Of a stretch of 62,300 bases of DNA, positions 43,087 to 51,800 are shown piece by piece. The position numbers and the translations under genes are program-made. Each line of letters opens with the position of its first letter. The first letter of the stretch is position 1. Below the pieces are notes generated by a model that had not been told where the DNA came from, did not search any database, and saw only the letters and a list, made by a program, of their open reading frames with translations. This DNA is from Rhodocyclaceae bacterium (lineage in GTDB: Bacteria; Pseudomonadota; Gammaproteobacteria; Burkholderiales; Rhodocyclaceae), in assembly GCA_004379165.1 (NCBI GenBank), contig NKXK01000037.1:1-62300 (forward strand), read 5' to 3'.

Positions 43087-44256
43087 CTAACCAGACTTCA
43101 CAAAAGCCTTACTAAGACGTTCGGTAGCAGCGCGCAAGGTTTCTTCACGTTTGGCAAAGCAAAAGCGGACAACCCGATCATCCTGCCCGTTGGCATAAAA
43201 CACCGACACCGGGATGACGGCGACACCGACGTCGCGCGTCAGCCACTCGGCGAAGGCCGTATCGGGCAGATCGGAGAGTCCGGCGTAGCGCGCCAGCTGA
43301 AAATAGGTGCCGCGACAAGGCAGTAGCTCAAAGGGCGTCGCGGCCATCAGGCTGCGAAAGAAATCGCGCTTCTCCTGATAAAACCCGGCCAACGACTGAT
43401 GACGCTCAGGGGACTGCATATAGTCGGCGATGGCCAGCTGCGACGGCGCGTGCACGGTGAAAACGTTGAACTGATGCACCTTGCGGAACTCTGCCATCAG
43501 TGCTGCCGGGCCGACGACATAGCCGATTTTCCAGCCGGTGATGTGATAGGTCTTGCCGAAGCTGGAAACCACCAAGCTGCGCGCGGCGAGTTCGGCGTGG
43601 CCACAAAGGCTTGCGTGGGGCACGCCATCGAAGACGGTGTGCTCATAAACCTCATCCGACAGGATCACGATGTCGGTACCGCGAACCAGTTTTGCCAACT
43701 TTTCCAGGTCGATCGCAGACAATAGGCTGCCAGTCGGGTTGTGCGGTGAATTGACGATGATCATCCGCGTCCTTGGTGAAATCAGGCTTGCAACCTGCGC
43801 CCAGTCCGGCGCGTAGTCCGGGAAACGCAACTGCGCAAAAACCGCCCTGCCGCCAACGGTTTCGATGGCCGGCACATAGCTGTCGTAGACCGGCTCGAAG
43901 ACGATGACCTCATCTCCCGGGCGAACAAAAGCGGCGATGGCCGTGAAAATTGCCTGCGTCGCACCGGCCGTGACCGTGACCTCCGACTCGACATCGAAAC
44001 GCGGCCCGTACAGATCGGCCACCTTGTCGACAATGGCCTGCCGCAACTCGGGCAGACCGGCCATCGGCGCATACTGGTTGCGACCAGCCAGCATGTGGCG
44101 GTGCATGGCGTCGAACAGCGCCGGTTCGGCCTGGAAATCCGGGAAGCCCTGCGAAAGATTGACGGCTCCGCACTCGGCGGCCAGGCGCGACATCACGGTG
44201 AAAATCGTGGTGCCCATCTCAGGGAAGCGGGAAGCGATGCGAACGGCAGTATCCAT
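43087..44256 (-). CDS. Aminotransferase, methionine/kynurenine type (YbdL-like)
   Basis: A 389-residue fold-type I PLP aminotransferase. Features are VNLSQGFPDFQ near residue 33, ATQAIFTAI, NSPHNPTGS, LSDEVYEH and the PLP lysine in SSFGKTYHITGWKIG (near 240). The pattern fits the YbdL/kynurenine aminotransferase group, which prefers methionine and aromatic amino acids. It is divergent from mtnA across only 49 bases, consistent with a role in methionine salvage, though this is inference. Confidence 0.88.
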   Translation of the reverse strand: MDTAVRIASRFPEMGTTIFTVMSRLAAECGAVNLSQGFPDFQAEPALFDAMHRHMLAGRNQYAPMAGLPELRQAIVDKVADLYGPRFDVESEVTVTAGATQAIFTAIAAFVRPGDEVIVFEPVYDSYVPAIETVGGRAVFAQLRFPDYAPDWAQVASLISPRTRMIIVNSPHNPTGSLLSAIDLEKLAKLVRGTDIVILSDEVYEHTVFDGVPHASLCGHAELAARSLVVSSFGKTYHITGWKIGYVVGPAALMAEFRKVHQFNVFTVHAPSQLAIADYMQSPERHQSLAGFYQEKRDFFRSLMAATPFELLPCRGTYFQLARYAGLSDLPDTAFAEWLTRDVGVAVIPVSVFYANGQDDRVVRFCFAKREETLRAATERLSKAFVKSG

Positions 44257-44305
44257 GGCGTCTGGCGGGTGTTTTGGAAGGATGCACTATGCCACAATGC
44301 AGGCC

Positions 44306-45394
44306 ATGAACATCGACTGCACCCCCACCCGCAGCCTGCGCGCCCACCCCGAGCGGCGCGTCATCGACATCATCGACCAGACCCGCCTGCCGCACGCCCT
44401 CCACTGGGTACGCGTCAGCACGCTGGACGAGGCCGCACATGCCATCCGCGCCATGCTCGTTCGCGGCGCACCGCTGATCGGCGCCACTGCGGCCTACGGA
44501 CTGGCGATTGCGCTCGGCGATGAAGCGAGCGACGCGCAACTTCAATCGGCGACGCTCGCGCTCTGGCAAACACGCCCCACCGCGGTCAACCTGCATTGGG
44601 CCTTAACCCGAATGAGCGACCACCTGTCCCCGCTGCCGCCGGCAGAACGCTGTGCCGCTGCCTGGGTCGAGGCTGAGGCCATTGCCGAAGAAGATGTCGC
44701 ACAAAATCTCGCCATCGGCCAGCACGGGCTTGCCCTGTTGCGCCAGCTGCCATGGCGCAGCGCCCAGACACTGGAGGTGATGACCCACTGCAATGCCGGC
44801 TGGCTGGCGACGGTTGATGGCGGCACGGCGCTGGCCCCGATCTATGCCGCCCACGATGCCGGCCTGCCGGTACATGTCTGGGTCTCGGAAACCCGCCCCC
44901 GTAACCAAGGCCTGCTGACCGCCTGGGAGCTGGCTCATCACGGCGTGCCGCACACGCTGATTGCCGACAACGCCGCCGGCATCCTCATGCACAAAGGGCG
45001 CGTCGATGTCGTCATCACCGGCGCTGACCGGATCTCGGCCAACGGCGATGTCGCCAACAAGGTCGGCACCTACCTCAAAGCGCTGGCCTGTGCCGACAAC
45101 GGGATTCCCTTCTATGTCGCAGCGCCGCGCTCGACCATCGATTTCGACTTGCCGGATGGCGCGCAAATCGAGATCGAAGCGCGCGACGGCGATGAATTCC
45201 GCCGTGTTCACGGGCTGGATGACCATGGCGTGCCCAGTGTCCTGCAGCAGTTGCCGGCCGGCGAAGCCGTCGCCAACCCGGCCTTCGATGTCACCCCGGC
45301 CCGCCTGGTGACGGCCTTGATCACCGAACGCGGCTGTTGCACGGCAAGCGCCAGCGGTCTGCTCGGCCTCTACCCGGAGCAGGCCCGTGACTGA
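44306..45394 (+). CDS. mtnA: Methylthioribose-1-phosphate isomerase
   Basis: A 362-residue isomerase that converts 5-methylthioribose-1-phosphate (and in some organisms 5-deoxyribose-1-phosphate) to the ribulose form. The catalytic Cys is in THCNAGWLAT and the Asp in ITGADRISANGDVANKVGT; VRGAPLIGATAAYGLA is also typical. The start may be ATG at 44306 (MNIDCTPT) or 44297; the first resembles homologues better. Its stop lies eight bases inside the next gene. Confidence 0.95.
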   Translation: MNIDCTPTRSLRAHPERRVIDIIDQTRLPHALHWVRVSTLDEAAHAIRAMLVRGAPLIGATAAYGLAIALGDEASDAQLQSATLALWQTRPTAVNLHWALTRMSDHLSPLPPAERCAAAWVEAEAIAEEDVAQNLAIGQHGLALLRQLPWRSAQTLEVMTHCNAGWLATVDGGTALAPIYAAHDAGLPVHVWVSETRPRNQGLLTAWELAHHGVPHTLIADNAAGILMHKGRVDVVITGADRISANGDVANKVGTYLKALACADNGIPFYVAAPRSTIDFDLPDGAQIEIEARDGDEFRRVHGLDDHGVPSVLQQLPAGEAVANPAFDVTPARLVTALITERGCCTASASGLLGLYPEQARD

Positions 45395-46061
45395 CCGGAA
45401 CACCAATGACAGCGCATTGCGCAGCCGGCTGATTGCCACCGCCCGCGCCATGCGGCCGTCCGGGCTCAATCGCGGCACGGCCGGCAATGTCAGTGTCCGC
45501 GTCACGGATGCCGCTGGTGATGGCTTCCTGATCACGCCCACCGGCATGCCCTACGATAGTCTGACGCCGGAGGATCTACCGCGGGTCGCCATCGATGACC
45601 TGGAGACACCGAGCACCACCGGTCGCCGCAAACCCTCGTCGGAATGGCGCTTTCACCGCGATCTCTACGCCACGCGCCCCGAGATCGGTGCCGTAATCCA
45701 CGCCCACTCGCCCTTTGCCGTCAGCCTGGCCTGCCTGCGCCGCGATATCCCGCCCTTTCACTACATGATCGCGCGTTTCGGCGGCGATACTCTGCGCTGC
45801 GCCGACTATGCCATTTTTGGCTCAAATTCCCTGTCGACCGCAGCACTCACCGCAATGCACGAGCGCAAGGGCTGCCTGCTCGCCAACCACGGCCAGCTCG
45901 TCGCCGCCCGCGACCTCGATGAAGCACTGGCACTAGCCGTCGAACTGGAAGAACTCTGCGAACAATACTGGCGCGCCTGCCAGCTCGGCGAACCGGTGCT
46001 GCTCAGTGCATCGGAAATGGCTGAAGTCATGGAGCGCTTCAAGTGCTACGGCCAGCAGTGA
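45387..46061 (+). CDS. Class II aldolase, FucA-like (candidate Ald2 of a DHAP shunt)
   Basis: A 224-residue class II aldolase with close FucA-like sequence: GLNRGTAGNVSVR, GFLITPTGMPYDSL, KPSSEWRFHRDLY, the zinc ligands VIHAHSPFA and LANHGQLVA, and VMERFKCYG. This is much nearer to L-fuculose-1-phosphate aldolase than to MtnB dehydratase. In organisms with the DHAP shunt such an aldolase next to mtnA splits 5-methylthioribulose- or 5-deoxyribulose-1-phosphate into DHAP and an aldehyde. The start is GTG at 45387, overlapping mtnA by eight bases. Confidence 0.9.
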   Translation: MTDRNTNDSALRSRLIATARAMRPSGLNRGTAGNVSVRVTDAAGDGFLITPTGMPYDSLTPEDLPRVAIDDLETPSTTGRRKPSSEWRFHRDLYATRPEIGAVIHAHSPFAVSLACLRRDIPPFHYMIARFGGDTLRCADYAIFGSNSLSTAALTAMHERKGCLLANHGQLVAARDLDEALALAVELEELCEQYWRACQLGEPVLLSASEMAEVMERFKCYGQQ

Positions 46062-46066
46062 GGGAC

Positions 46067-47047
46067 ATGAAGAAGCCGCTAGCCATGAGCACGCATGATC
46101 TCTCGCGCTGGGCGCACGACCACGATTACGGCAATCCGGGCAACGCGGCCGCGGAACGGGGCACCCGGCAGGTGCTGTGGATCACGACATCAACGATGCT
46201 GCTCGAGATCGTCGCCGGCTGGTGGTTCAATTCGATGGCCGTACTCGCCGACGGCTGGCACATGAGCTCGCACGCGCTGGCCATCGGCCTCTCGGTCTTC
46301 GCCTATGGTGCCGCCCGCAAATACGCCCATGACCCGCGTTTCGCCTTCGGTACCTGGAAGATCGAAATCCTCGCCGGTTACACCAGCGCGCTTGGCCTGC
46401 TCGGCGTCGCGGCAGCCATGGTGTTCGGCTCGATCGAGCGGCTCGTTTCGCCCCAGCCGATCGCCTACGCCGAAGCGCTGACCGTCGCGGTCATCGGCCT
46501 GGCGGTGAACCTGATTTGTGCGCTGATTCTTGGCAAGGCACACGGGCACGAGCATGGCCATGGGCACGAACACAGCCACCATCACGCCCATCACAGTCAT
46601 GAAGACCTGAACCTGAAGGCCGCCTACATCCACGTGCTGACCGATGCGCTGACCTCGGTGCTGGCGATTGCCGCGCTGGCTGGCGGCTGGCTGTGGGACT
46701 GGGCCTGGCTCGACCCGGCAATGGGTCTGGTCGGCGCGGTACTGATCGCGTTGTGGTCAAAAAACCTGTTGCTGCAGACGGGGCGAGTCCTGCTTGATCG
46801 TGAGATGGACCATCCGGTCGTCGCCGAGATTCACGAGGTAATCGGTGCCCTGCCGGCGGATGGCACCGAGGTCACCGACCTGCATGTCTGGCGCGTTGGC
46901 GGCGGCGCCTACGCCTGCGCCCTGAGCCTGCTCACCCACGATGCAGCACTAACGCCGCTAGCAGTCCGCGAAGCTCTGGCGGTACACGAGGAACTGGTGC
47001 ACATCACGGTGGAAATCCACCGCTGCGACACCTGTCCGCAAGCCTGA
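46067..47047 (+). CDS. Cation diffusion facilitator (DmeF-like)
   Basis: A 326-residue CDF-family metal/proton antiporter. Six membrane helices are likely; metal sites are VLADGWHMSSHA in TM2 and HVLTDALTSV in TM5. A His-rich loop of about 20 residues (HGHEHGHGHEHSHHHAHHSH) lies between TM4 and TM5, as in DmeF and other Zn/Co/Ni exporters. The start is ATG at 46067, with a further ATG at 46085 also possible. It follows the aldolase by five bases and may be in its operon. Confidence 0.93.
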   Translation: MKKPLAMSTHDLSRWAHDHDYGNPGNAAAERGTRQVLWITTSTMLLEIVAGWWFNSMAVLADGWHMSSHALAIGLSVFAYGAARKYAHDPRFAFGTWKIEILAGYTSALGLLGVAAAMVFGSIERLVSPQPIAYAEALTVAVIGLAVNLICALILGKAHGHEHGHGHEHSHHHAHHSHEDLNLKAAYIHVLTDALTSVLAIAALAGGWLWDWAWLDPAMGLVGAVLIALWSKNLLLQTGRVLLDREMDHPVVAEIHEVIGALPADGTEVTDLHVWRVGGGAYACALSLLTHDAALTPLAVREALAVHEELVHITVEIHRCDTCPQA

Positions 47048-47050
47048 AGC

Positions 47051-47079
47051 AAAATGGGCAGCCGGAATAGCAGCTGCCC
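47051..47079 (-). terminator. Terminator for the dksA-like gene
   Basis: On the minus strand GGGCAGC and GCTGCCC pair around a ten-base loop and are followed by ATTTT. It lies just after the dksA-like stop and close to the convergent transporter stop. Confidence 0.65.
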
Positions 47080-47086
47080 GAGAACA

Positions 47087-47518
47087 TCAACCGCCGAACT
47101 GGCGTTCCTTGAGCTCGTGGCGCTCCTGCGCCTCGATACACAGGTTGGCCGTCGGCCGGGCCAGCAGGCGGGCAATGCCGATCGGCTCGCCGGTGTCCTC
47201 GCACCAGCCATAGCTGCCATCGTCGATACGCGCCAGCGCCTTCTGGATCTTCTTCAGCAGCTTGCGCTCGCGGTCACGCACGCGCAGTTCGATGGTGTGC
47301 TCCTCTTCTGAACTGGCACGGTCATTCGGATCCGGCTCGGCTTCGTTTTCCTGAAGGTGGCTGGTGGTCTCGCTGGCAGCGGCGCGCAGCGATGCCTCCT
47401 CCTCGACAAGACGCTGTCGGAAGAAAGCCAGCTGGGCCGGCGACATGTATTCATCCTCGGGCGCAGCAAGCAGCTCGGCCTCGGTCAGCATCGCGACAGA
47501 TTTTGCGGATCGGTTCAT
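47087..47518 (-). CDS. DksA-like regulator with two of four zinc cysteines
   Basis: A 143-residue DksA/TraR-family protein that binds RNA polymerase through its secondary channel and works with ppGpp. The coiled coil spans about residues 26-100 with acidic tip residues in EPDPNDRASSEEEH. The zinc finger keeps C106 (GWCEDTG) and C127 (NLCIEAQ), while the second cysteine of each pair is T109 and A130, so the motif is CxxT...CxxA. That is the pattern of the zinc-independent DksA2 type. A full-zinc DksA is presumably elsewhere. GGAG lies six bases before the ATG. Confidence 0.93.
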   Translation of the reverse strand: MNRSAKSVAMLTEAELLAAPEDEYMSPAQLAFFRQRLVEEEASLRAAASETTSHLQENEAEPDPNDRASSEEEHTIELRVRDRERKLLKKIQKALARIDDGSYGWCEDTGEPIGIARLLARPTANLCIEAQERHELKERQFGG

Positions 47519-47735
47519 CGATCGCTCCTTGTATTGTTCGTTATTCTTCTCCCGACCTGGCGCCGCCCAATCGGGGCCGGACCGTCCATGACGGGGTTCG
47601 ATTCATCCTGTTTGTGTCCGGCACCCACCGGCCACAAACTCCCAAAAAACCTTGTTGAGTCACGCTCACAGCGCGCCCGTATCTGACAGTGTATCGTGCG
47701 CCCAGCAGCCGGAACGCGCAAGAATTCACGAATGC

Positions 47736-48479
47736 TCATCCGCTCAACTCATGCCGTTCATGCTCAACCCGCGCAATATAACGCTGAATACGGTTTTCTT
47801 CACGCGCGGGCAGGTTGGTGATCTGTAATCCGATGCGCCACTGCACCATGCCACTGCGCCCCTCGAGTCGGGTGACATGGCGTACCACCGCACTGAAAAA
47901 CAACTCGTGACGATCCTCAGGCAACGCGAAATGGCAATAATCGAGGCTCACGCCGAGTTCGATGCCGGCCGGCGGCTGAGACGCCGTCAAAGCCACGCCG
48001 ACGACCGAAAGATCATGTGCCGGCAGACGTACCGCCTCGCCACCCAGACGCCCGAAAAACTCCAGCGGCTTCCCCCGCGGTGTTTCGATCCTGAAATACT
48101 CCCGCCGCTGCAGGCGAACGACATGCGCCGGCAACGCCACAGCAAGGGCGCGTGCGCCCCCGTAAATCGTTTCCTGAACCCGCCCGACGGCAAACTGGAC
48201 GTGGATACCCCCCGGCCGACCGACGAATAGCGCACGGTCGCTGGCGAGCAAGCGGCGATTCATTTCCTGGCTGCCGCTGCAATCGAAAATGAGCAGATTG
48301 CGCTCGGGAATGACGGCCAGCAAGGTAGTCAAAAAAAGATCGGCGCCCGCGCCGAACTGGATCGAAAACTGCACAGCTTCCTTGGCATAACCCGCCAGCA
48401 GAAAGCCGACCGGACGCGCCCCGGTGATATGGAAGCGGGCCTCGATTTCGGCTTCGGACAGCTGGCTGAGTTGCGTCAC
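47736..48479 (-). CDS. YcgR-type PilZ flagellar brake protein
   Basis: A 247-residue protein with an N-terminal YcgR domain and a C-terminal PilZ domain. The cyclic-di-GMP binding motifs are RREYFR (R126-x3-R130) and DLSVVG (D156-x-S-x2-G161). In E. coli YcgR bound to cyclic-di-GMP slows flagella. It begins at GTG 48479, overlapping the stop of the upstream dehydrogenase gene (GTGA), so the three genes 50205 to 47736 form one coupled unit. Confidence 0.92.
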   Translation of the reverse strand: MTQLSQLSEAEIEARFHITGARPVGFLLAGYAKEAVQFSIQFGAGADLFLTTLLAVIPERNLLIFDCSGSQEMNRRLLASDRALFVGRPGGIHVQFAVGRVQETIYGGARALAVALPAHVVRLQRREYFRIETPRGKPLEFFGRLGGEAVRLPAHDLSVVGVALTASQPPAGIELGVSLDYCHFALPEDRHELFFSAVVRHVTRLEGRSGMVQWRIGLQITNLPAREENRIQRYIARVEHERHELSG

Positions 48480-49330
48480 TGCTGCTCCAGAACGCGCAAC
48501 AGTGACGCCGTATCGTCGCGCCCCCAGCCCTGCGCCATCAGCGCATTGAGTTGCTGGGCGACGGCGGTCGTCAGCGGCACGGGCACACCAGCTCGCCGGG
48601 CGGCTTCGAGCACCAGGCCGTAATCCTTGTGGTGCAGACGGGCCTCGATGCCGGCCGCAAAATTGCGGTCAACCATGCGCTGGCCCATGACCTCCAGCAC
48701 CCGCGACGCTGCCGAGCCGCCGGCGAGCGCCTGTTGCACCTTGCCGCAATCGACACCTGAGGCCGCGGCCAGACGCATGGCTTCGGCGGCAGCCTGGATC
48801 GCCGCGACCATGATCATCTGGTTACATGCCTTGGCCACCTGCCCGGCACCGTTAGGCCCGACATGCACGATGCGCCTGCCCAGGCAATCGAGCAGTGGCC
48901 GGACGCGTGCCAGCACACCGGCATCGCCACCGGCCATGATCGCCAGCGTCGCATCGATCGCTCCCTGGACACCTCCTGACACCGGCGCATCGAGCATCGC
49001 GATGCCCTTCTCTGCCAGTTTGGCGGCGATATTGCGGGCACTCTCCGGAGAGATGGTCGAACAATCAATCAGCACCGAACCCGGCGCCATGCCGTGAATC
49101 AGCCCGTGTTCGCCGAGCGCGACCGTCTCGACGTCGGCACTGGAGGTGATCATGGTGAAAACGACGTCGCAGGCGGCACCGAGCGCAGCGGGTGTCTCCG
49201 CCGCCGGCAGGTCGAGCCCGGCCAGCGTCTCGGGTCGCCGCGCCCAGACCCGAACATCGTGGCCGGCCGCCTTGAGATGAAGCGCCATCGGGCGCCCCAT
49301 CACGCCCAGGCCGATGAAACCGACCTTCAT
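48476..49330 (-). CDS. Tartronate semialdehyde reductase/3-hydroxyisobutyrate dehydrogenase-like (copy 2)
   Basis: A 284-residue NAD(P)-dependent beta-hydroxyacid dehydrogenase. N-terminal GFIGLGVMGRPMALHL binds NAD(P), DAPVSGGVQGAIDATLAIM is the substrate loop and GAGQVAKACNQMIM carries the catalytic lysine. Similarity to the next gene is high across the whole length, so this is a tandem duplication. The enzyme class reduces tartronate semialdehyde to D-glycerate (GlxR/GarR) or oxidises 3-hydroxyisobutyrate. The start overlaps the upstream stop (ATGA). Confidence 0.92.
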   Translation of the reverse strand: MKVGFIGLGVMGRPMALHLKAAGHDVRVWARRPETLAGLDLPAAETPAALGAACDVVFTMITSSADVETVALGEHGLIHGMAPGSVLIDCSTISPESARNIAAKLAEKGIAMLDAPVSGGVQGAIDATLAIMAGGDAGVLARVRPLLDCLGRRIVHVGPNGAGQVAKACNQMIMVAAIQAAAEAMRLAAASGVDCGKVQQALAGGSAASRVLEVMGQRMVDRNFAAGIEARLHHKDYGLVLEAARRAGVPVPLTTAVAQQLNALMAQGWGRDDTASLLRVLEQQ

Positions 49331-50205
49331 TTCGCTGCGTCAGCCTGGCCGGAAAGGAGCTCAAGCAGCTTGAGCACCGCAATCGAGTCCTCTTCGCCAT
49401 GGGCACTGCCGACCATTGCGTTGAACATCTGCGCAGTCGCCGCCGAGCCCGGCAGACAGAGGCCCAGCTCGTGGGCGGTCTGCATGACGATATTCAGGTC
49501 CTTTTCATGCATCCAGCTCTTGAAGCCCGGTTTGAAATTGCGGTCCAGCATGCGCTGCCCGTGATTTTCAAGAATCTTGGAGTAGGCGAAACCACCCAGC
49601 AGCGCTTCACGGACCTTGCTGCGGTCAACCCCGTTCTTTGACGCAAATGCGAAGGCCTCGGCTACCGCGAGGACGCCCATGCCGGTAACGATCTGATTGG
49701 CCGCTTTGGCCACCTGACCGGCGCCCGAGTCGCCGACATGCACGATGTTCTTGCCCATGCAGGCAAACGCCGGTTCGGCACGGGCAAACGCCGCTGCCGA
49801 ACCACCCGCCATTATCGACAGCGTACCCGCGATGGCGCCGACCTCGCCGCCCGACACCGGGGCATCGAGAAAATCGACACCCGCGTCCGCAAGCTCGGCG
49901 CCGATGCTGCGGGCTGCCGCCGGCGCAATGGTACTCATGTCAACGGCCACCAGGCAGGGCACACCAGCACTGGCGACGCCCCGCATGACCTCTGCAACGT
50001 CTGGCGCATCCGCCACCATCGAGATGACCAGTTCTCGATCCGAGGCAACTTCGGCCGTACTGGCCGCAGCGGTGGCCCCTGCGTTCAGCAGCGGCTGCAT
50101 CGATTCGGCACGCCGCGCCCAGACCCGCACATCGTGCCCGCCCTTCAACAGATTGAGCGCCATCGGGCGCCCCATGATGCCAAGTCCGATAAAGCCGATT
50201 TTCAT
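49327..50205 (-). CDS. Tartronate semialdehyde reductase/3-hydroxyisobutyrate dehydrogenase-like (copy 1)
   Basis: A 292-residue NAD(P)-dependent dehydrogenase of the same family. The start MKIGFIGLGIMGRPMALNL at 50205 has AGGAGG five bases upstream; a GTG two codons earlier is unlikely. DAPVSGGEVGAIAGTLSIM and GAGQVAKAANQIVTGM are intact, as is the C-terminal GLCLPGSAATAQMFNAMVG, typical of GlxR. It could reduce tartronate semialdehyde made from glyoxylate, linking to the glycolate cluster 22 kb away. Confidence 0.93.
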   Translation of the reverse strand: MKIGFIGLGIMGRPMALNLLKGGHDVRVWARRAESMQPLLNAGATAAASTAEVASDRELVISMVADAPDVAEVMRGVASAGVPCLVAVDMSTIAPAAARSIGAELADAGVDFLDAPVSGGEVGAIAGTLSIMAGGSAAAFARAEPAFACMGKNIVHVGDSGAGQVAKAANQIVTGMGVLAVAEAFAFASKNGVDRSKVREALLGGFAYSKILENHGQRMLDRNFKPGFKSWMHEKDLNIVMQTAHELGLCLPGSAATAQMFNAMVGSAHGEEDSIAVLKLLELLSGQADAAK

Positions 50206-50321
50206 GCCCACCTCCTGATCGTTCGAGCGCGGATTCTAGCCGATCGCCTCGATTTCGGCGATTTGCAACGCAATATTGGCGTCGAGTGCAACTTGTGCCT
50301 GCCGGCGCGGTCCAGAACAAG

Positions 50322-50774
50322 ATGAAAAACATCTTTTCCCGCAAAATCCTTGGCGCCATTCTCGGCTCATTCAGCATTAGCTGGGCTGCCCTCGGCCAGC
50401 CGCCAGTCGACGAAAGCAGCGAACTGCTCCGCTGTCCGGATCGGCCAAATTGCGTGAGTTCTCGGGTTGACCGCGACTTGCTGCCGTTGCTGCACAACGG
50501 TCCGCCGGGCTCAGCCCTGCAACGACTTAAGGCGACACTGGCGCGTTTTCCGGAGGCGAGCATTCAGCGCGAATCTGGCCTGGTATTGGAAACGATATTC
50601 ACAACGCCACTGGGCTTTCGCGATCAGGTCATTTTCGTCATTGACGACAGCGGAATGAAGATCAACTTCCGCTCGCGCTCGCTGGCCGGCTACTACGACT
50701 TCGGCAAAAACCGCAGCCGGATGCGCGAATTCAGCGCCGCCTTCTCCACTACCGTGGTCGCGGGCTATCCCTGA
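50322..50774 (+). CDS. DUF1499 family protein
   Basis: A 150-residue protein with an N-terminal hydrophobic segment (ILGAILGSFSISWAALG), perhaps a signal anchor, and the DUF1499 signature LLRCPDRPNCVSS followed by LETIFTTPLGFRDQVIFVID and YYDFGKNRSRMREF. The role of this family is unknown. The ATG at 50322 is preferred over an upstream in-frame ATG because the signal segment follows it directly. It is convergent with the ybiB-like gene. Confidence 0.85.
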   Translation: MKNIFSRKILGAILGSFSISWAALGQPPVDESSELLRCPDRPNCVSSRVDRDLLPLLHNGPPGSALQRLKATLARFPEASIQRESGLVLETIFTTPLGFRDQVIFVIDDSGMKINFRSRSLAGYYDFGKNRSRMREFSAAFSTTVVAGYP

Positions 50775-50789
50775 CAACCCACTTCTTGC

Positions 50790-51779
50790 TTAATTGCCAC
50801 CGACGAGCAACCCTGTTGATTCGACGGCAACGATGGCCTTGGCCTGGTTGAAGTCTTCTGCGTAACCACTGGCATATAGCAGGCACGCCAATTGATTGGC
50901 AATCGGCTTGGGCAGTGGCAACTCCTTGTCGAGCACCCGGCGTATCCACCGCGCGGTACTGGCGGCATCGGCTGCATCCGGCAGATGGGGCAGGGATCGC
51001 AGACTTTCGTGCTCGCCCTCGAACAGGATATCGATCACTCCGTTATGCAAAAACTCCAGGCGCGGGCGCCGCTTGGGGTTGGCAAAACACTCCCCTTCAG
51101 TGCCACGCAGCAGCAACGCACGCTGACCACGCTCCAGCAGCAGGTTGCGCATCAACTCAAGAAATTCCGGGTGCGTCGCCGGCGCGACCAGTACGGCATC
51201 ACCGGCAAAGGGATTGATGAGCTTGACCAGACTGTGGGCGCTGTTACGCACGCCCATCCTTGCCCGGAGAGACAGCAGGCTGTGCAACCCGGGGCATAGG
51301 CCAGTCAGCGGCAAAAAGGCCAGGCCACGTTCGGCCAGGGCCACCTGTGCCTGCACCGCTGAAGCGCTGGGCATGACACCCAGTTCACGCAGGATCAGCG
51401 CACTCGTCACCCGACCGTAACCTTCGAGCAGCCCATGCACCAGCACCGGCACGCCGAAACGCTGCAACAGCAGGGCCAGCAGCGGCGTCAGGTTAGCTTC
51501 CTTGCGCGCACCGTTATAAGTCGGCAGCACAACCGGACGAACGCGACCATGGGGCATCTCGAGATGGTCGATACGATCATCTGCGGCAGACATGAAGCCG
51601 AGCATTTCATCGAGCGACTCGCCCTTGACGCGCAGGCCAAGGATGATTGCCCCCAATTCAAGGTCAGGTACACCGCCATCGAGCATCGCCGCGTACAGCT
51701 GGCGTGCATCATCCAGGGCCAGGTCGCGGGAACCATGGGCTCCACGACCGATCTCCTTGATATAGGCTCCGTAGGTCAT
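50790..51779 (-). CDS. ybiB: YbiB (TrpD2-like) nucleic-acid binding protein
   Basis: A 329-residue protein related to anthranilate phosphoribosyltransferase (TrpD). The fold is kept (LPTYNGARKEANLTPLLALL, VLVHGLLEGYGRVTS), but the phosphoribosyl pyrophosphate motif GTGGD is replaced, so it is not a TrpD enzyme. Homologue YbiB binds nucleic acids. AGGAG lies seven bases before the ATG. It follows nasA by 21 bases, an arrangement shared by many Proteobacteria. Confidence 0.88.
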   Translation of the reverse strand: MTYGAYIKEIGRGAHGSRDLALDDARQLYAAMLDGGVPDLELGAIILGLRVKGESLDEMLGFMSAADDRIDHLEMPHGRVRPVVLPTYNGARKEANLTPLLALLLQRFGVPVLVHGLLEGYGRVTSALILRELGVMPSASAVQAQVALAERGLAFLPLTGLCPGLHSLLSLRARMGVRNSAHSLVKLINPFAGDAVLVAPATHPEFLELMRNLLLERGQRALLLRGTEGECFANPKRRPRLEFLHNGVIDILFEGEHESLRSLPHLPDAADAASTARWIRRVLDKELPLPKPIANQLACLLYASGYAEDFNQAKAIVAVESTGLLVGGN

Positions 51780-51800
51780 TGCTTGTCTCCTCGCCGTCGG

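Noticed and set aside
45387..46061. Aldolase as MtnB dehydratase
   Set aside because: Sequence blocks match FucA throughout, and mtnC/mtnD are not nearby.
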